A stretch of 64,000 nt of DNA from NCBI GenBank assembly GCA_002684855.1, contig NYWD01000069.1, forward strand, positions 23,729 through 87,728, written 5' to 3'. This document shows, one piece after another, positions 18,656 through 28,781 of the stretch (within the stretch, counting starts at the first letter, position 1; the number at the start of each line of letters is the position of its first letter). This stretch comes from Planctomycetaceae bacterium (GTDB taxonomy: Bacteria; Planctomycetota; Phycisphaerae; Phycisphaerales; SM1A02). The translations under genes were made by a program, and so were the position numbers. The notes under the pieces were generated by a model. The model ran no database searches, was not told where the DNA came from, and saw nothing but the letters and a program-made list of their open reading frames with translations.

Positions 18656-21322
18656 ATGGAGCTTCAGAACATGCAGATGGACCGATTCACCACCCTCGCC
18701 CAGGAGGTTCTTTCCAACGCCCAGTCGCTCGCGACCGGTCGCAGCCACGCCGAACTCACGCCCCTCCACATCCTCGCCGCGATGCTCGAGGATCGGAACG
18801 GCGTGGCGTCGTCGATTCTCGCGAAGGCGGGATTGCAGGCCGAACGGATCCGCGACGTCGCGGAGGCGGAACTGGGACGACGACCGCAGGCGACCGGGAC
18901 CCAGCCCCGGACCGCCAACGCCACCATGGAGGTGCTGCAGCGGGCCGAACGGGAGGCGAAGGAACGGCAGGACGCCTACGTCTCGACCGAGCATCTCCTG
19001 CTCGGGTTGATCGAGGTGCCTTCCGACGCCCGCGAGGTCCTCGCGAGCTGCGGAGCGACGAGGACCGCCGTCGATGCGGCGATCGACGGGATCCGGAAGG
19101 CGTCCGGCGTCTCGCAGGTGAACGATCCCGACGCGGAGAGCAACTTCGAGGCCCTCAAGAAGTACGCCATCGACCTCAACGAGCGGGCCGCCGCGGGGAA
19201 GATCGATCCCGTGATCGGTCGCGACGAGGAGATCCGCCGCTGCATGCAGGTGCTCTCCCGCCGCACGAAGAACAATCCCGTCCTGATCGGGGAGCCGGGC
19301 GTGGGCAAGACCGCGATCGCGGAGGGGCTCGCCATCCGGATCGTCGATCACGACTGTCCCGAAGGCATGCGGAGTGCGCGGATCATGGCGCTCGACGTCG
19401 GCCAGCTGCTCGCCGGCGCGAAGTTCCGGGGCGAGTTCGAGGAGCGACTGAAGGCCGTCCTCCGGGAGGTCGCGGCGGCGGAGGGCTCGATCATCCTCTT
19501 CATCGACGAATTGCACACCATCGTCGGCGCCGGACAGGCCGACGGCGCGGTGAGCGCCGGCAACCTGCTCAAGCCCGCGCTGGCGCGGGGCGAACTCCGG
19601 TGCATCGGTGCGACGACCCTCGACGAGTACCGAAAGCACATCGAGAAGGACGCCGCGTTCGCCCGCCGGTTCCAGCCGGTGGTGGTGGGCGAGCCGAGCG
19701 TGGAGGACACCATCGCGATCCTTCGCGGTCTCAAGCCGCGCTACGAGGCGCACCACGGCGTCCGCATCCAGGACGGCGCCCTGGTGAACGCCGCCCGCCT
19801 GAGCGATCGCTACATCAGCGACCGGTTCCTGCCCGACAAGGCGATCGATCTCCTCGACGAGGCGAGTTCGAAGCTCCGGATCGAGAACGACTCGATGCCG
19901 ACCGAGCTCGACGAGCTCCGTCGCCGCATCATGCAGCTGGAGATCGAGCGGGAGGCGCTGAAGCTCGAGAGCGAGAAGGACCAGGACGCGAGGAAGCGGC
20001 TCGATGCCATCGAGGAGGAACTCGCGTCGATCGAGGAGCGGAACCAGGCGCTCACCGCGAAGTGGGAGATCGAGAAGGGCGATCTCGATGCGATCAAGGA
20101 GGTGAAGGCCGACATCGATCGCAAGCAGACCGAGCTCGAGCAGGCGAAGCGACTCGGCGACTTCGAGGCCGCGAGCCGGATCCAGTACGGCGACCTGCGT
20201 CACCTCGACGAACAGCTGGTCGCCGCGGAGCAGGCGCTCCGCGAGCGCGAAGCGAACGGCGACGCCATGGTGAAGGAGGAGGTCGACAGCGAGATGATCG
20301 CCGCGGTCATCGCCCGCTGGACCGGGATCCCGGTGGATCGACTGGTCGAGGGCGAACGCGAGAAGCTTCTTCGGATGGAGTCCGTGCTCGGGAGTCGCGT
20401 GGTCGGCCAGGAGCCCGCGGTCCGTGCGGTGAGCGAGGCGGTCCGGCGGAGCCGGGCCGGTCTCGGCGAGGCGGACCGACCGATCGGATCGTTCCTCTTC
20501 CTCGGTCCCACCGGGGTCGGCAAGACCGAGCTCTGCAAGGCGCTCGCGTCGTTCCTCTTCGACACCGAGGAGGCGATGGTCCGCATCGACATGAGCGAGT
20601 ACATGGAGCAGCATGCGGTGGCCCGACTGATCGGCGCACCTCCCGGATACGTCGGATACGAGGAGGGGGGACGTCTGACCGAGGCGGTGCGTCGCCGGCC
20701 GTATTCCGTGGTGCTCTTCGACGAGATGGAGAAGGCCCATCCCGACGTCTCCAACGTGCTGCTGCAGGTGCTCGACGACGGTCGACTCACCGACGGCCAG
20801 GGGCGGACCGTCGACTTCTCGAACACCATCATCGTGATGACCAGCAACATCGGAAGCCACCAGATCCTCGAGATGACCGAGGGCGGGGCGGTCCACGAGG
20901 AGATCGAGGTCCACGTCAAGGACCTGCTCAAGCAGCACCTGCGACCGGAACTCATCAACCGGATCGACGACACCGTGATCTTCCACCAGCTCGGTCGCGA
21001 GCAGCTGGAGGGGATCGTGGAGATCCAGGTGGACCTGGTCCGACGGCGTCTCGCGGATCGCGGGCTCGGCCTGGAAGTGGAGGCCGATGCCCTGCACGCC
21101 CTCGCGGCGGAGGGCTTCGACCCGCAGTTCGGCGCGAGGCCGCTGAAGCGCGTCGTCCAGCAGCGGATCGAGAACCCCATCGCGACCAGGATCCTCTCGG
21201 GCGCGTACGAGGAGGGCGACACCATCCTCGTGAGCATCTCCGGCGAGCAGTTCGGATTCGACCGCCGGCCGGCCCCGGCCGCCGGCCCGGAGATCGTGGA
21301 CGCGGAACTCGTCGAGGATTGA
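18656..21322 (+). CDS. clpB: ATP-dependent chaperone ClpB (Clp/HSP100)
   Basis: [15 protein letters not shown] and [15 protein letters not shown] Walker A motifs; coiled-coil middle domain; [36 protein letters not shown]. Confidence 0.93.
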   Translation: MELQNMQMDRFTTLAQEVLSNAQSLATGRSHAELTPLHILAAMLEDRNGVASSILAKAGLQAERIRDVAEAELGRRPQATGTQPRTANATMEVLQRAEREAKERQDAYVSTEHLLLGLIEVPSDAREVLASCGATRTAVDAAIDGIRKASGVSQVNDPDAESNFEALKKYAIDLNERAAAGKIDPVIGRDEEIRRCMQVLSRRTKNNPVLIGEPGVGKTAIAEGLAIRIVDHDCPEGMRSARIMALDVGQLLAGAKFRGEFEERLKAVLREVAAAEGSIILFIDELHTIVGAGQADGAVSAGNLLKPALARGELRCIGATTLDEYRKHIEKDAAFARRFQPVVVGEPSVEDTIAILRGLKPRYEAHHGVRIQDGALVNAARLSDRYISDRFLPDKAIDLLDEASSKLRIENDSMPTELDELRRRIMQLEIEREALKLESEKDQDARKRLDAIEEELASIEERNQALTAKWEIEKGDLDAIKEVKADIDRKQTELEQAKRLGDFEAASRIQYGDLRHLDEQLVAAEQALREREANGDAMVKEEVDSEMIAAVIARWTGIPVDRLVEGEREKLLRMESVLGSRVVGQEPAVRAVSEAVRRSRAGLGEADRPIGSFLFLGPTGVGKTELCKALASFLFDTEEAMVRIDMSEYMEQHAVARLIGAPPGYVGYEEGGRLTEAVRRRPYSVVLFDEMEKAHPDVSNVLLQVLDDGRLTDGQGRTVDFSNTIIVMTSNIGSHQILEMTEGGAVHEEIEVHVKDLLKQHLRPELINRIDDTVIFHQLGREQLEGIVEIQVDLVRRRLADRGLGLEVEADALHALAAEGFDPQFGARPLKRVVQQRIENPIATRILSGAYEEGDTILVSISGEQFGFDRRPAPAAGPEIVDAELVED

Positions 21323-21358
21323 GCCGGGCGGACGCGGGGCAGCGGCTAGGCTGGTCGC

Positions 21359-23677
21359 ATGCCCGACCTTCCGCTCCATCGTCCGCTCGCCTGGCTCGTC
21401 CTCCTTCCGGCCCTCGCCGGCTTCGGATCCTCCGAGGCGACGGGCCAGGACGAACCGCGGCCGCTCTCCGTCGAGCGGATCTACGGTTCCGGGGAGTTCT
21501 CGGCGGCCGGGTTCGGTCCCGTCCGGTGGCTGGAGGACGGTGGCTACACCGTGCTCGAGCGGGACGAGGACGGCCAGTCCGAGATCGCCCGGTACGACCC
21601 CGGGACCGGAGAACGCACGGTGCTGGTGGCGGCCGCCAGCCTGACGCCGGCGGGATCCGCGCGGTCGCTTCCGATCGCGGACTATCGATGGTCGGCCGAC
21701 GGCCGGAAGCTCCTCGTGTTCACGAACACCCGGCGGGTCTGGAGACGGCACTCGAGAGGCGACTACTGGGTCCTCGATCTCGACGACGGCGGGCTTCGAC
21801 GGCTCGGCGGGGATCTCGAGCGAACCCGCTTCCAGTTCGCCAAGTTCTCGCCCGACGGGGATGCCGTGGCCTTCGTCCATCGAAACGACCTTCATGTCGA
21901 ACCGCTCGACGGGGGGTCCCCGGTGTCGCTGACCCACGACGGATCGCCCACGCTCATCAACGGCACGTTCGACTGGGTCTACGAGGAGGAGTGGTCGCTG
22001 CGCGACGGGTTCCGCTGGAGCCCGGACGGCCGACGGATCGCCTTCTGGCAGATCGACGACGAGGGCGTGGAACGGTTCCCGCTCGTCGACCTGACGTCGA
22101 ACACGTATCCGGACATCGAGTGGATCCACTACCCCAAGGCGGGCACCACCAATCCGAAGTGCCGGATCGGGGTCGTCGACGTGGTCCGTGGTCCGACCGA
22201 TGCGGACGGGCGCCGGCGGATCGAGCCCGGCGGCGAGGTCCGCTGGATCGATCTCCCGGGTGACCTCCGCGACGACTACGTCGCGCGGATGGAATGGACG
22301 CCGGACGGGCATCTGCTGGTCCAGCGGGTGAATCGGCGACAGGACACGGTGACCGTGCTCGACGTCGATCCAGTCGACTGGACGCCCCGGGTGGTCTTCG
22401 AGGACCGCGACGAGGCGTGGGTCGAGGTCTGCGACGACGTGGTCTGGCTCGACCCGGACGGAAGGCGATTCACCTGGACGAGCGAGCGCGGCGGATGGCG
22501 ACAGGTCTGGATCGTCGATCGCGACGGCGGCGAACCGGTCTGCCTGACCCCGCGATCCGAGGACGTCACCTCGGTGCTGAAGATCGATCCGGCGGGCGAT
22601 CGGCTCTGGTTCCTGGCCGCGCCCGGCGATCCGACCCGTCGGTACCTGCACATGCAGCCGCTCTCCGGCGGCGAACCGCTCCGGGTCACGCCGGACGACC
22701 AGCCGGGATGGCACGACTACCAGATCTCCGACGACGGACGATTCGCCGTCCACCGCTGGTCATCGAGCACGGTGCCGCCGCAGGTCGAACTCGTGCGACT
22801 GCCCGGGCATGAGGTCGTCGACCACTTCCCCGCGATCCGCAACGAGACCCTCGCGTCGAGGATCGACGCGCTGGCGCCGGTCGAGCGCTCGTTCTTCGAG
22901 GTGACGCTCCCCGACGGGACGATCCTCGACGGCTGGATGATGTTCCCGCCCGACTTCGATCCCGACGCGGGGCGATGGCCGCTGGTGATGTACGTCTACG
23001 GGGAGCCCGCCGCGACCACCGTCAACGACCGATGGGACGGGGGGAACCTCTGGCATCGCCTGCTCGCGGAACAGGGATACGTCGTCGCGAGCGTCGACAA
23101 CCGGGGGACGCCGGCGCCGAAGGGGCGGGCGTGGCGGAAGAGCGTCTACGGGGAGGTCGGCGTGCTGGCCTCGGAGGATCAGGCGAACGCGGTCCGGGCG
23201 CTGCTCGAGACCCACGACTGGATCGATCCGGAACGCGTCGGAAGCTGGGGATGGTCGGGCGGGGGATCGATGACCCTGAACGCGCTGTTCCGTCATCCGG
23301 ACCTCTATGCGGCGGGGATCGCGGTCGCCTTCGTCTCCGACCAGCGCTACTACGACACGATCTACCAGGAGCGTTTCATGAACACCCCGCAGGCGAATCC
23401 GGAAGGGTATCGGGCCGGTTCGCCGATCCACCATGCGGCGGGGCTCGGGGATCCGGTGCTGCTCGTCTACGGCACGGGCGACGACAACTGCCACTACCAG
23501 AACCTCGAGGCGCTGGTCGACGAACTCGTGCGACTCGGCAAGCCCTTCGACCAGCTCTCGTACCCGAACCGGAGCCACGGCATCCACGAAGGCCCTGGAA
23601 CCACGCGACACCTGCGGAATTCGATGCTGCGTTGGTGGCACCGCAATCTTCCATCCGGTCCGCAGCCCGCGGAATGA
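21359..23677 (+). CDS. S9 family peptidase (dipeptidyl peptidase IV-like)
   Basis: DPPIV N-terminal propeller; catalytic GWSGGGSMTLNALF, late Asp (YGTGDDNCHYQN) and His (NRSHGIHEG). Confidence 0.92.
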   Translation: MPDLPLHRPLAWLVLLPALAGFGSSEATGQDEPRPLSVERIYGSGEFSAAGFGPVRWLEDGGYTVLERDEDGQSEIARYDPGTGERTVLVAAASLTPAGSARSLPIADYRWSADGRKLLVFTNTRRVWRRHSRGDYWVLDLDDGGLRRLGGDLERTRFQFAKFSPDGDAVAFVHRNDLHVEPLDGGSPVSLTHDGSPTLINGTFDWVYEEEWSLRDGFRWSPDGRRIAFWQIDDEGVERFPLVDLTSNTYPDIEWIHYPKAGTTNPKCRIGVVDVVRGPTDADGRRRIEPGGEVRWIDLPGDLRDDYVARMEWTPDGHLLVQRVNRRQDTVTVLDVDPVDWTPRVVFEDRDEAWVEVCDDVVWLDPDGRRFTWTSERGGWRQVWIVDRDGGEPVCLTPRSEDVTSVLKIDPAGDRLWFLAAPGDPTRRYLHMQPLSGGEPLRVTPDDQPGWHDYQISDDGRFAVHRWSSSTVPPQVELVRLPGHEVVDHFPAIRNETLASRIDALAPVERSFFEVTLPDGTILDGWMMFPPDFDPDAGRWPLVMYVYGEPAATTVNDRWDGGNLWHRLLAEQGYVVASVDNRGTPAPKGRAWRKSVYGEVGVLASEDQANAVRALLETHDWIDPERVGSWGWSGGGSMTLNALFRHPDLYAAGIAVAFVSDQRYYDTIYQERFMNTPQANPEGYRAGSPIHHAAGLGDPVLLVYGTGDDNCHYQNLEALVDELVRLGKPFDQLSYPNRSHGIHEGPGTTRHLRNSMLRWWHRNLPSGPQPAE

Positions 23678-23937
23678 CCTCGCGAGCCCGGTCGTCCCGA
23701 TCGGAGCTTCGGATATCGGCCGCCGCGCGCCCCGGCAATCCGCACGATCGTCACCACCGCTCGAGCGGCGTCGCGTCGACCCGCACATTCCGCGCCGCCG
23801 CGCGTCGGCCCGTTCTCCATCGTCTTCGCCGCTTGCCCCGCGATGCACGCGGGGCACTCTTGTCGTGTCGTCCGCGGATCCCGGCACCGGTGGCCGGAAT
23901 CCGCTTCGAGCGTCGGCGACTCAAGGAAATCGAAGAC

Positions 23938-24849
23938 ATGAAGATCAGCACCCTCGCCCTGTTGTGCAGCCTCCCCGCCTCCTTCGCCACGTCGATCGCC
24001 GCCGCGGACGTGATCGAACTGGAACTCGGTCGCATCCGCTTCAACGGAGACACCAGCGACTACACGTACGAGGGATCCCACGCCGACCTCATGGGAATCG
24101 ACTACGAGGGCGACCCGCATCTCCGCACCGTGGCGACGGTCGATCTCGGGACGATGTTCTCCCGGATGGACATGGGCGCGATCCGCTGGATCCGCGTGCA
24201 GGACACCGGGATCAACGGGTACGTCGAGGGAATGAGTCCCGGTGCGGACATCGATCTCTTCTCGGTGGCCGGTCGGCCGGACGGCATCTCGATCGACTAC
24301 GCGTACGACGGCCCCAACCCGATCTACCAGGACTTCACCAGCAGCCAGCTGGCGTCGGAGGTCGGTGCCGTCGACATGGATTTCGGGGGCGACGACGACT
24401 CGCCGTGGTGGGTGTCGCTCGGGGATTCGGGATCGCTGCTCATGACGTTCGACGGATGGCCGCCCATCGACGACGCCGGTGACGACGACGCGAACGACGG
24501 TGGTGACGAAGGCGATTCCGGGGACGGCGATGCCGGAGGTGGCGACGACTCCGGCGATTCCGGAGACGACGGCGGTCCGGGCGACGTGGAGGACGACGGC
24601 CCCGTGTTCGAGTTGCCGGGACCCGTGCCGGGACCGATGAAGCCGGGTCACGCCGACGGCGGCATTCTCCTGCCCTCGTTCGACCTCTCGGGCTTCCAGC
24701 TCCGGCTCAACGAAGTCTCGCCCTCGCCGGAGTGGATCTCCGTCACGATCGGCTACGAGATCGCCGGCTCCCAGCAGGTGGTTCCCGGACCGGCGATGCT
24801 CCCCGCCGTGTTCGCCGCGGCCGGCCTCCTTCGTCGACGACGACGATGA
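23938..24849 (+). CDS. Secreted protein with Asp/Gly-rich linker and PEP-CTERM-like sorting tail
   Basis: Signal peptide MKISTLALLCSLPASFATSIAAA; DDAGDDDANDGGDEGDSGDGDAGGGDDSGDSGDDG linker; C-terminus VVPGPAMLPAVFAAAGLLRRRRR. Confidence 0.75.
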   Translation: MKISTLALLCSLPASFATSIAAADVIELELGRIRFNGDTSDYTYEGSHADLMGIDYEGDPHLRTVATVDLGTMFSRMDMGAIRWIRVQDTGINGYVEGMSPGADIDLFSVAGRPDGISIDYAYDGPNPIYQDFTSSQLASEVGAVDMDFGGDDDSPWWVSLGDSGSLLMTFDGWPPIDDAGDDDANDGGDEGDSGDGDAGGGDDSGDSGDDGGPGDVEDDGPVFELPGPVPGPMKPGHADGGILLPSFDLSGFQLRLNEVSPSPEWISVTIGYEIAGSQQVVPGPAMLPAVFAAAGLLRRRRR

Positions 24850-24897
24850 GTCCGGATCCGTGGCTGAACCGCCATGCTCGCCGCTAGAGTGGTGGGC

Positions 24898-26082
24898 ATG
24901 GCGGTTTTCACGTACCAGGCCAGGGACGTCGGTGGAAGACGCGTCGACGGGCGACAGGAGGCGGCCAGTCGCGCCGCGATCGTCTCCGAACTGCAGTCGC
25001 GAGGACTCACGCCGATCGCCGTTCGCGAAGCGATGGTCAAGACGCGCGACCGCAAGCGGATTTCCGACCGGCGGCTCGCCGGTGCGTACGGACAGCTCGC
25101 GGATCTGCTCAAGGCAGGCGTCCCGCTGCTTCGTTCGCTGGGTCTGGTCGCTCGCGGCAAGAGCGATCCACGGCTCGCGGCGGCGATCGGCGGCATCGCG
25201 GAGCGGGTGGCGGAAGGCGAGCGACTCGCGGACTCGATGCGCTCGATGGGGGGATTCCCCGAGATCCACATCGCGATGGTCCAGGCGGGGGAACGAGGGG
25301 GATTCCTCGAGGAGGTGCTGTCGGAACTCTCGACCTTCCTCGAGCACCAGGCGGAGCGACGAGCCACGGTCCTCGGAAACATGATCTACCCGGTGATCCT
25401 CCTCCTCGTCGGGATCGGCGTGATCGTGGCGGCGCTGGTCCTCTTCGTCCCGAAGTTCCAGGATTTCTTCGGTGAGATGGAACTGCCGCTCGCGACCCGG
25501 ATGCTGCTGGGCATGTCGGATCTCGTCACCGGCTGGTGGCCCGTCGCGGTGGTGGCGGTGTTCGTCGGGGTGGCCGGCTGGCTCTTCATCCGCGATCGTC
25601 CCGGGATCAGGCATCGGGCGGCGGGGATCCAGTTGCGACTCCCCCTCTTCGGGGACCTGGTCCGGACCATGGCGGTCGCGCGGTTCACGAGGATGCTCGG
25701 GACCCTGCTCGCCAACGGCATCCCGCTGCTGGCGTCGATGCGGATCAGCCGCGAGGCGGCGGGGAACCCGCTGCTTGCGGATGCGATCGACGCGGCCGCG
25801 GAGGCCGTGGGCGGCGGCGAACCGCTGGCGGGGCCCCTGGAGCAGAGCGGGCTGTTCGGCGAGGAGGTCGTCGAGATGATCTCGGTGGGCGAGAGTGCGA
25901 ACAACCTCCCGGTGGTGCTGGTCGGGATCGCCCGGAACGCGGAGCGACGGACGGACCGGATCCTCGAGACGATGCTCAAGTTGATGGAGCCGGCGATGCT
26001 CCTGGTGCTGGCCGGGGCGGTGATGTTCATCTTCCTGGCCCTGGTCGTGCCGATGATGTCGTTGAGCTCCCAGATCGATTAG
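24898..26082 (+). CDS. gspF: Type II secretion system inner membrane platform protein GspF
   Basis: MAVFTYQARDVGGRRVDGRQEAASRAAIVSELQSRGLTPIAV; two repeated T2SSF halves with TM segments; ends MFIFLALVVPMMSLSSQID. Confidence 0.93.
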   Translation: MAVFTYQARDVGGRRVDGRQEAASRAAIVSELQSRGLTPIAVREAMVKTRDRKRISDRRLAGAYGQLADLLKAGVPLLRSLGLVARGKSDPRLAAAIGGIAERVAEGERLADSMRSMGGFPEIHIAMVQAGERGGFLEEVLSELSTFLEHQAERRATVLGNMIYPVILLLVGIGVIVAALVLFVPKFQDFFGEMELPLATRMLLGMSDLVTGWWPVAVVAVFVGVAGWLFIRDRPGIRHRAAGIQLRLPLFGDLVRTMAVARFTRMLGTLLANGIPLLASMRISREAAGNPLLADAIDAAAEAVGGGEPLAGPLEQSGLFGEEVVEMISVGESANNLPVVLVGIARNAERRTDRILETMLKLMEPAMLLVLAGAVMFIFLALVVPMMSLSSQID

Positions 26083-26220
26083 AAGTCGGGACCGGTGGTG
26101 GAAAGCCCCCCCCGGAATCGAAACCTCCGCGGGCGAGGGCGGTAGACTCACCGCAACGCCCATGATGGCCACTCCCGGCGGAGCCGCCGGACGAATCGGA
26201 AGCAAGGAAGGATCCACCAG

Positions 26221-26733
26221 ATGTCCCAGACCATTCGACGCCCCCGCCCCGCGAGCCGCCGGGCCTTCACGATCCTCGAACTTCTGATCGTGATCGGGAT
26301 CATCCTCGCGATCGGGGGCCTGGTCCTCGTCAACGTGCTGGGTGCGAGCGAGAAGGCGGACAAGTCGCTGGTCCAGGCGCAGATCCAGGCCTTCAACCGC
26401 GCGCTCGAGCAGTACAAGGTCGAGATGAAGCGGTACCCCTCCGAGGACGAGGGGCTCGTGGTGCTCTGGGACAAGGAGCAGGTCGAGGACGAGGAGGAAC
26501 TCGCACGGTGGGGCGGTCCGTACCTGAAGGAGCCCAACACCACCGACCTGTGGGGCAACGAGTGGATCTATCGGAATCCCTCCGAGATCGAAGGCGTCGC
26601 CTACGACATCGTCTCGATCGGACCCGACAAGGAGGAGGGCACCGATGACGACATCACCAGCAACGACGGGAAGTCCGGTGCCGACGGTGAACCGCTGGAC
26701 GACTTCAGCGACTTCTCCCCGAGCGGCGGCTGA
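26221..26733 (+). CDS. gspG: Type II secretion major pseudopilin GspG
   Basis: AFTILELLIVIGIILAIGGLVLVNVLG prepilin helix; YLKEPNTTDLWGNEWIYRNP and GPDKEEGTDDDI Ca-site region typical of GspG. Confidence 0.93.
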   Translation: MSQTIRRPRPASRRAFTILELLIVIGIILAIGGLVLVNVLGASEKADKSLVQAQIQAFNRALEQYKVEMKRYPSEDEGLVVLWDKEQVEDEEELARWGGPYLKEPNTTDLWGNEWIYRNPSEIEGVAYDIVSIGPDKEEGTDDDITSNDGKSGADGEPLDDFSDFSPSGG

Positions 26734-27511
26734 ACCCGCCCCGGTCGCGGTCCCCCGGGGCCTGACCCTGCTCGAGATCATCGTGGTCATCTCGATCCTC
26801 CTCGCGGCGGGGGCGATCGCCGTCCCCTTCACGTTCGCGGAACTGGAGCGGCGTCGGCTCGTGCTGATCGAGGATCGACTCTCGATGCTGGTCCAGTTCG
26901 CCCGCGTGGAGTCGCGTCGAAGCGGCGTTCCGATCGAGGTCCTGGTCGCGGCGGACGGGCGCGGCGTCGAGGCGATGCGCATCGACGTCGAACAGCTCGA
27001 CCTCGATGCGACGGCCGGCGCGGATTCCTTCGAAGGCCTGTCCGTCGACGGCGATCGCGGTGGATCCGACCCGGGACGCCGATTCGCCTCCGCCTGGGCC
27101 CGCCACGACCTGGAGGACGGTCGCCTCGTCCCACCGCCGGACGGGACCGAATCCGACCTCTTCGACGACGCCTTCATGCCGACGGCCCCCGGAACGGAGG
27201 ACGGCCTCGAGTCCTTCGACGCGATCGAGGATCCATGGCCCGGCCGCACGCGGTTGGCGATCTTCTTCCCCGACGGCACGTCCGTGACCACCGCACCGGC
27301 GGTCGTGGAGTCGACGCGGGGCGCCCGGAAGTGGACGATCGATCGCTGGAGCGGTCGATCCACGTTCGAGACCGTCGCGCCGGAACAAGGCGACGGATCC
27401 CCGCTCGATCCCGCCGACGCGGGCGGGGATTCCGTGGAGATCGATGACTTCGGTGATCTCGAAACCGGCCGCCGGGAGGCCGCCGGCGCCGATCCGGGGA
27501 CCGGATCGTGA
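26645..27511 (+). CDS. Type II secretion minor pseudopilin GspH-like
   Basis: PRGLTLLEIIVVISILLAAGAIAVP prepilin motif; between gspG and gspI. ATG 26645 gives a long leader overlapping gspG; an internal GTG start is possible. Confidence 0.7.
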   Translation: MTTSPATTGSPVPTVNRWTTSATSPRAAAEPAPVAVPRGLTLLEIIVVISILLAAGAIAVPFTFAELERRRLVLIEDRLSMLVQFARVESRRSGVPIEVLVAADGRGVEAMRIDVEQLDLDATAGADSFEGLSVDGDRGGSDPGRRFASAWARHDLEDGRLVPPPDGTESDLFDDAFMPTAPGTEDGLESFDAIEDPWPGRTRLAIFFPDGTSVTTAPAVVESTRGARKWTIDRWSGRSTFETVAPEQGDGSPLDPADAGGDSVEIDDFGDLETGRREAAGADPGTGS

Positions 27512-28002
27512 CCGAGGTTCGGACCGTCTTCCGCCTTCGACGTGGCGGTCTCCTGCTGGAGACGCTCGTGGCGATGGCGATCTTCATCGGCGTCGCGACC
27601 TTCTCGCTCGCCGCCGTTCGCGACGGCATCGCCGCGGCCGAACGCGCTCGACTGCGACTCGTCGCGGTGGGCCTCGCGAGCAGTCGGGTCGCGGAGGTCG
27701 AGGCGGGAATCGTCTCCCCCTGGTCGGTCGGCGAGGTCGACGCACCGGACGGGACGGACGGGTTCGAATCGGACCCGACGCCGTTGCGGGTGGAGATGGA
27801 GGCGGCGCGATCCGGATTCGACGGACTCGTCCGGGTCGTGGTGAGCGTCTTCGAGCGGAATCCCGACGGGTCGACGCCGACGGACGCCCGTCGGCTCGCG
27901 AGACTGGTCGCGCTCGTGCCCGACATCGCGGGCGAGGAGACCGGCGTCGCGGACGAATCCGAACCGGGCTCGTCGTCGGCCACCGAGGAATCCTCACGAT
28001 GA
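27508..28002 (+). CDS. Type II secretion minor pseudopilin GspI-like
   Basis: RRGGLLLETLVAMAIFIGVATFSLAAV prepilin motif; GTG start overlapping the gspH stop. Confidence 0.7.
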   Translation: MTEVRTVFRLRRGGLLLETLVAMAIFIGVATFSLAAVRDGIAAAERARLRLVAVGLASSRVAEVEAGIVSPWSVGEVDAPDGTDGFESDPTPLRVEMEAARSGFDGLVRVVVSVFERNPDGSTPTDARRLARLVALVPDIAGEETGVADESEPGSSSATEESSR

Positions 28003-28781
28003 ATCTTCCCCTTCCGGTTCGTCGGAGTCCTCGATCGCTCCGGGGATTCACCCTCCTCGAGGTGCTCCTCGCGCTGGGGATCATCGTGCTCCTGTTCGCG
28101 GCCATGACGACGGTGTTCGACGACCTCGTCGATGCCCGCACCCGGGTGGACCGATCGATGGCGAGGACCGAGGGCGTCGTCGCGGCCCTCGAGCTCCTCG
28201 CCCGATCCGCGGATTCCGTGGTCACCACCGGCCTCGCGGGCGAGGCGGGCGTCGTGGGGGATGCGACCTCCATCCGCATCGTGCGAAGCGGCGTGGCGAC
28301 GGTCCGACTCGCCGACGAGTCGTCGTCGATCTCGCCGATCCAGGATCGACATGCGGTGGAGCTCGCCTTTCGCGACGGTGGACTCGTGGTCCGCGACGAG
28401 GACGACGGCGACACGCGGACGCTCGTCGACGGCATCTTCGCGATCCGATTCCGCTACCACGACGGCCGAGCCTGGTCCGCGTCGTGGAACAGCGACGACT
28501 CGGGGCTCCCGGTGGCCCTCGAATGCTCGATCTGGACGACGCCGTGGCCGGACGCCGCATGGCCGGCGTGGATCCCCGAGCCGGAGATGGAACGCGGGTC
28601 GGCGGTCGGATCCGAGCTCGATGCGTCCTCCGATCTCGAAGCCGCCCTTGTCGAGGCCGAGATCGGCGAACTGCTCGGGATCGACGACCCGCTCCCGGCG
28701 GCCGAACACGTTCGCGTGATCTCGATCCTCGACGCGGTGCCGGTCGCCCGGCTTGGAACGACGGCGGAGGACCGACCGTGA
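27999..28781 (+). CDS. Type II secretion minor pseudopilin GspJ-like
   Basis: LRGFTLLEVLLALGIIVLLFAAM prepilin motif; translationally overlapping with neighbours. Confidence 0.75.
   Translation: MNLPLPVRRSPRSLRGFTLLEVLLALGIIVLLFAAMTTVFDDLVDARTRVDRSMARTEGVVAALELLARSADSVVTTGLAGEAGVVGDATSIRIVRSGVATVRLADESSSISPIQDRHAVELAFRDGGLVVRDEDDGDTRTLVDGIFAIRFRYHDGRAWSASWNSDDSGLPVALECSIWTTPWPDAAWPAWIPEPEMERGSAVGSELDASSDLEAALVEAEIGELLGIDDPLPAAEHVRVISILDAVPVARLGTTAEDRP

Noticed and set aside
18281-22753. 1,490-aa minus-strand ORF and the 1,289-aa plus-strand frame 18394..22263
   Set aside because: Overlap clpB and the S9 peptidase; Arg/Gly/Asp-rich shadow translations.
23494-27363. 1,289-aa minus-strand ORF across gspF/gspG/gspH
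   Set aside because: Antisense to genes with clear T2SS motifs; no homology-like features.
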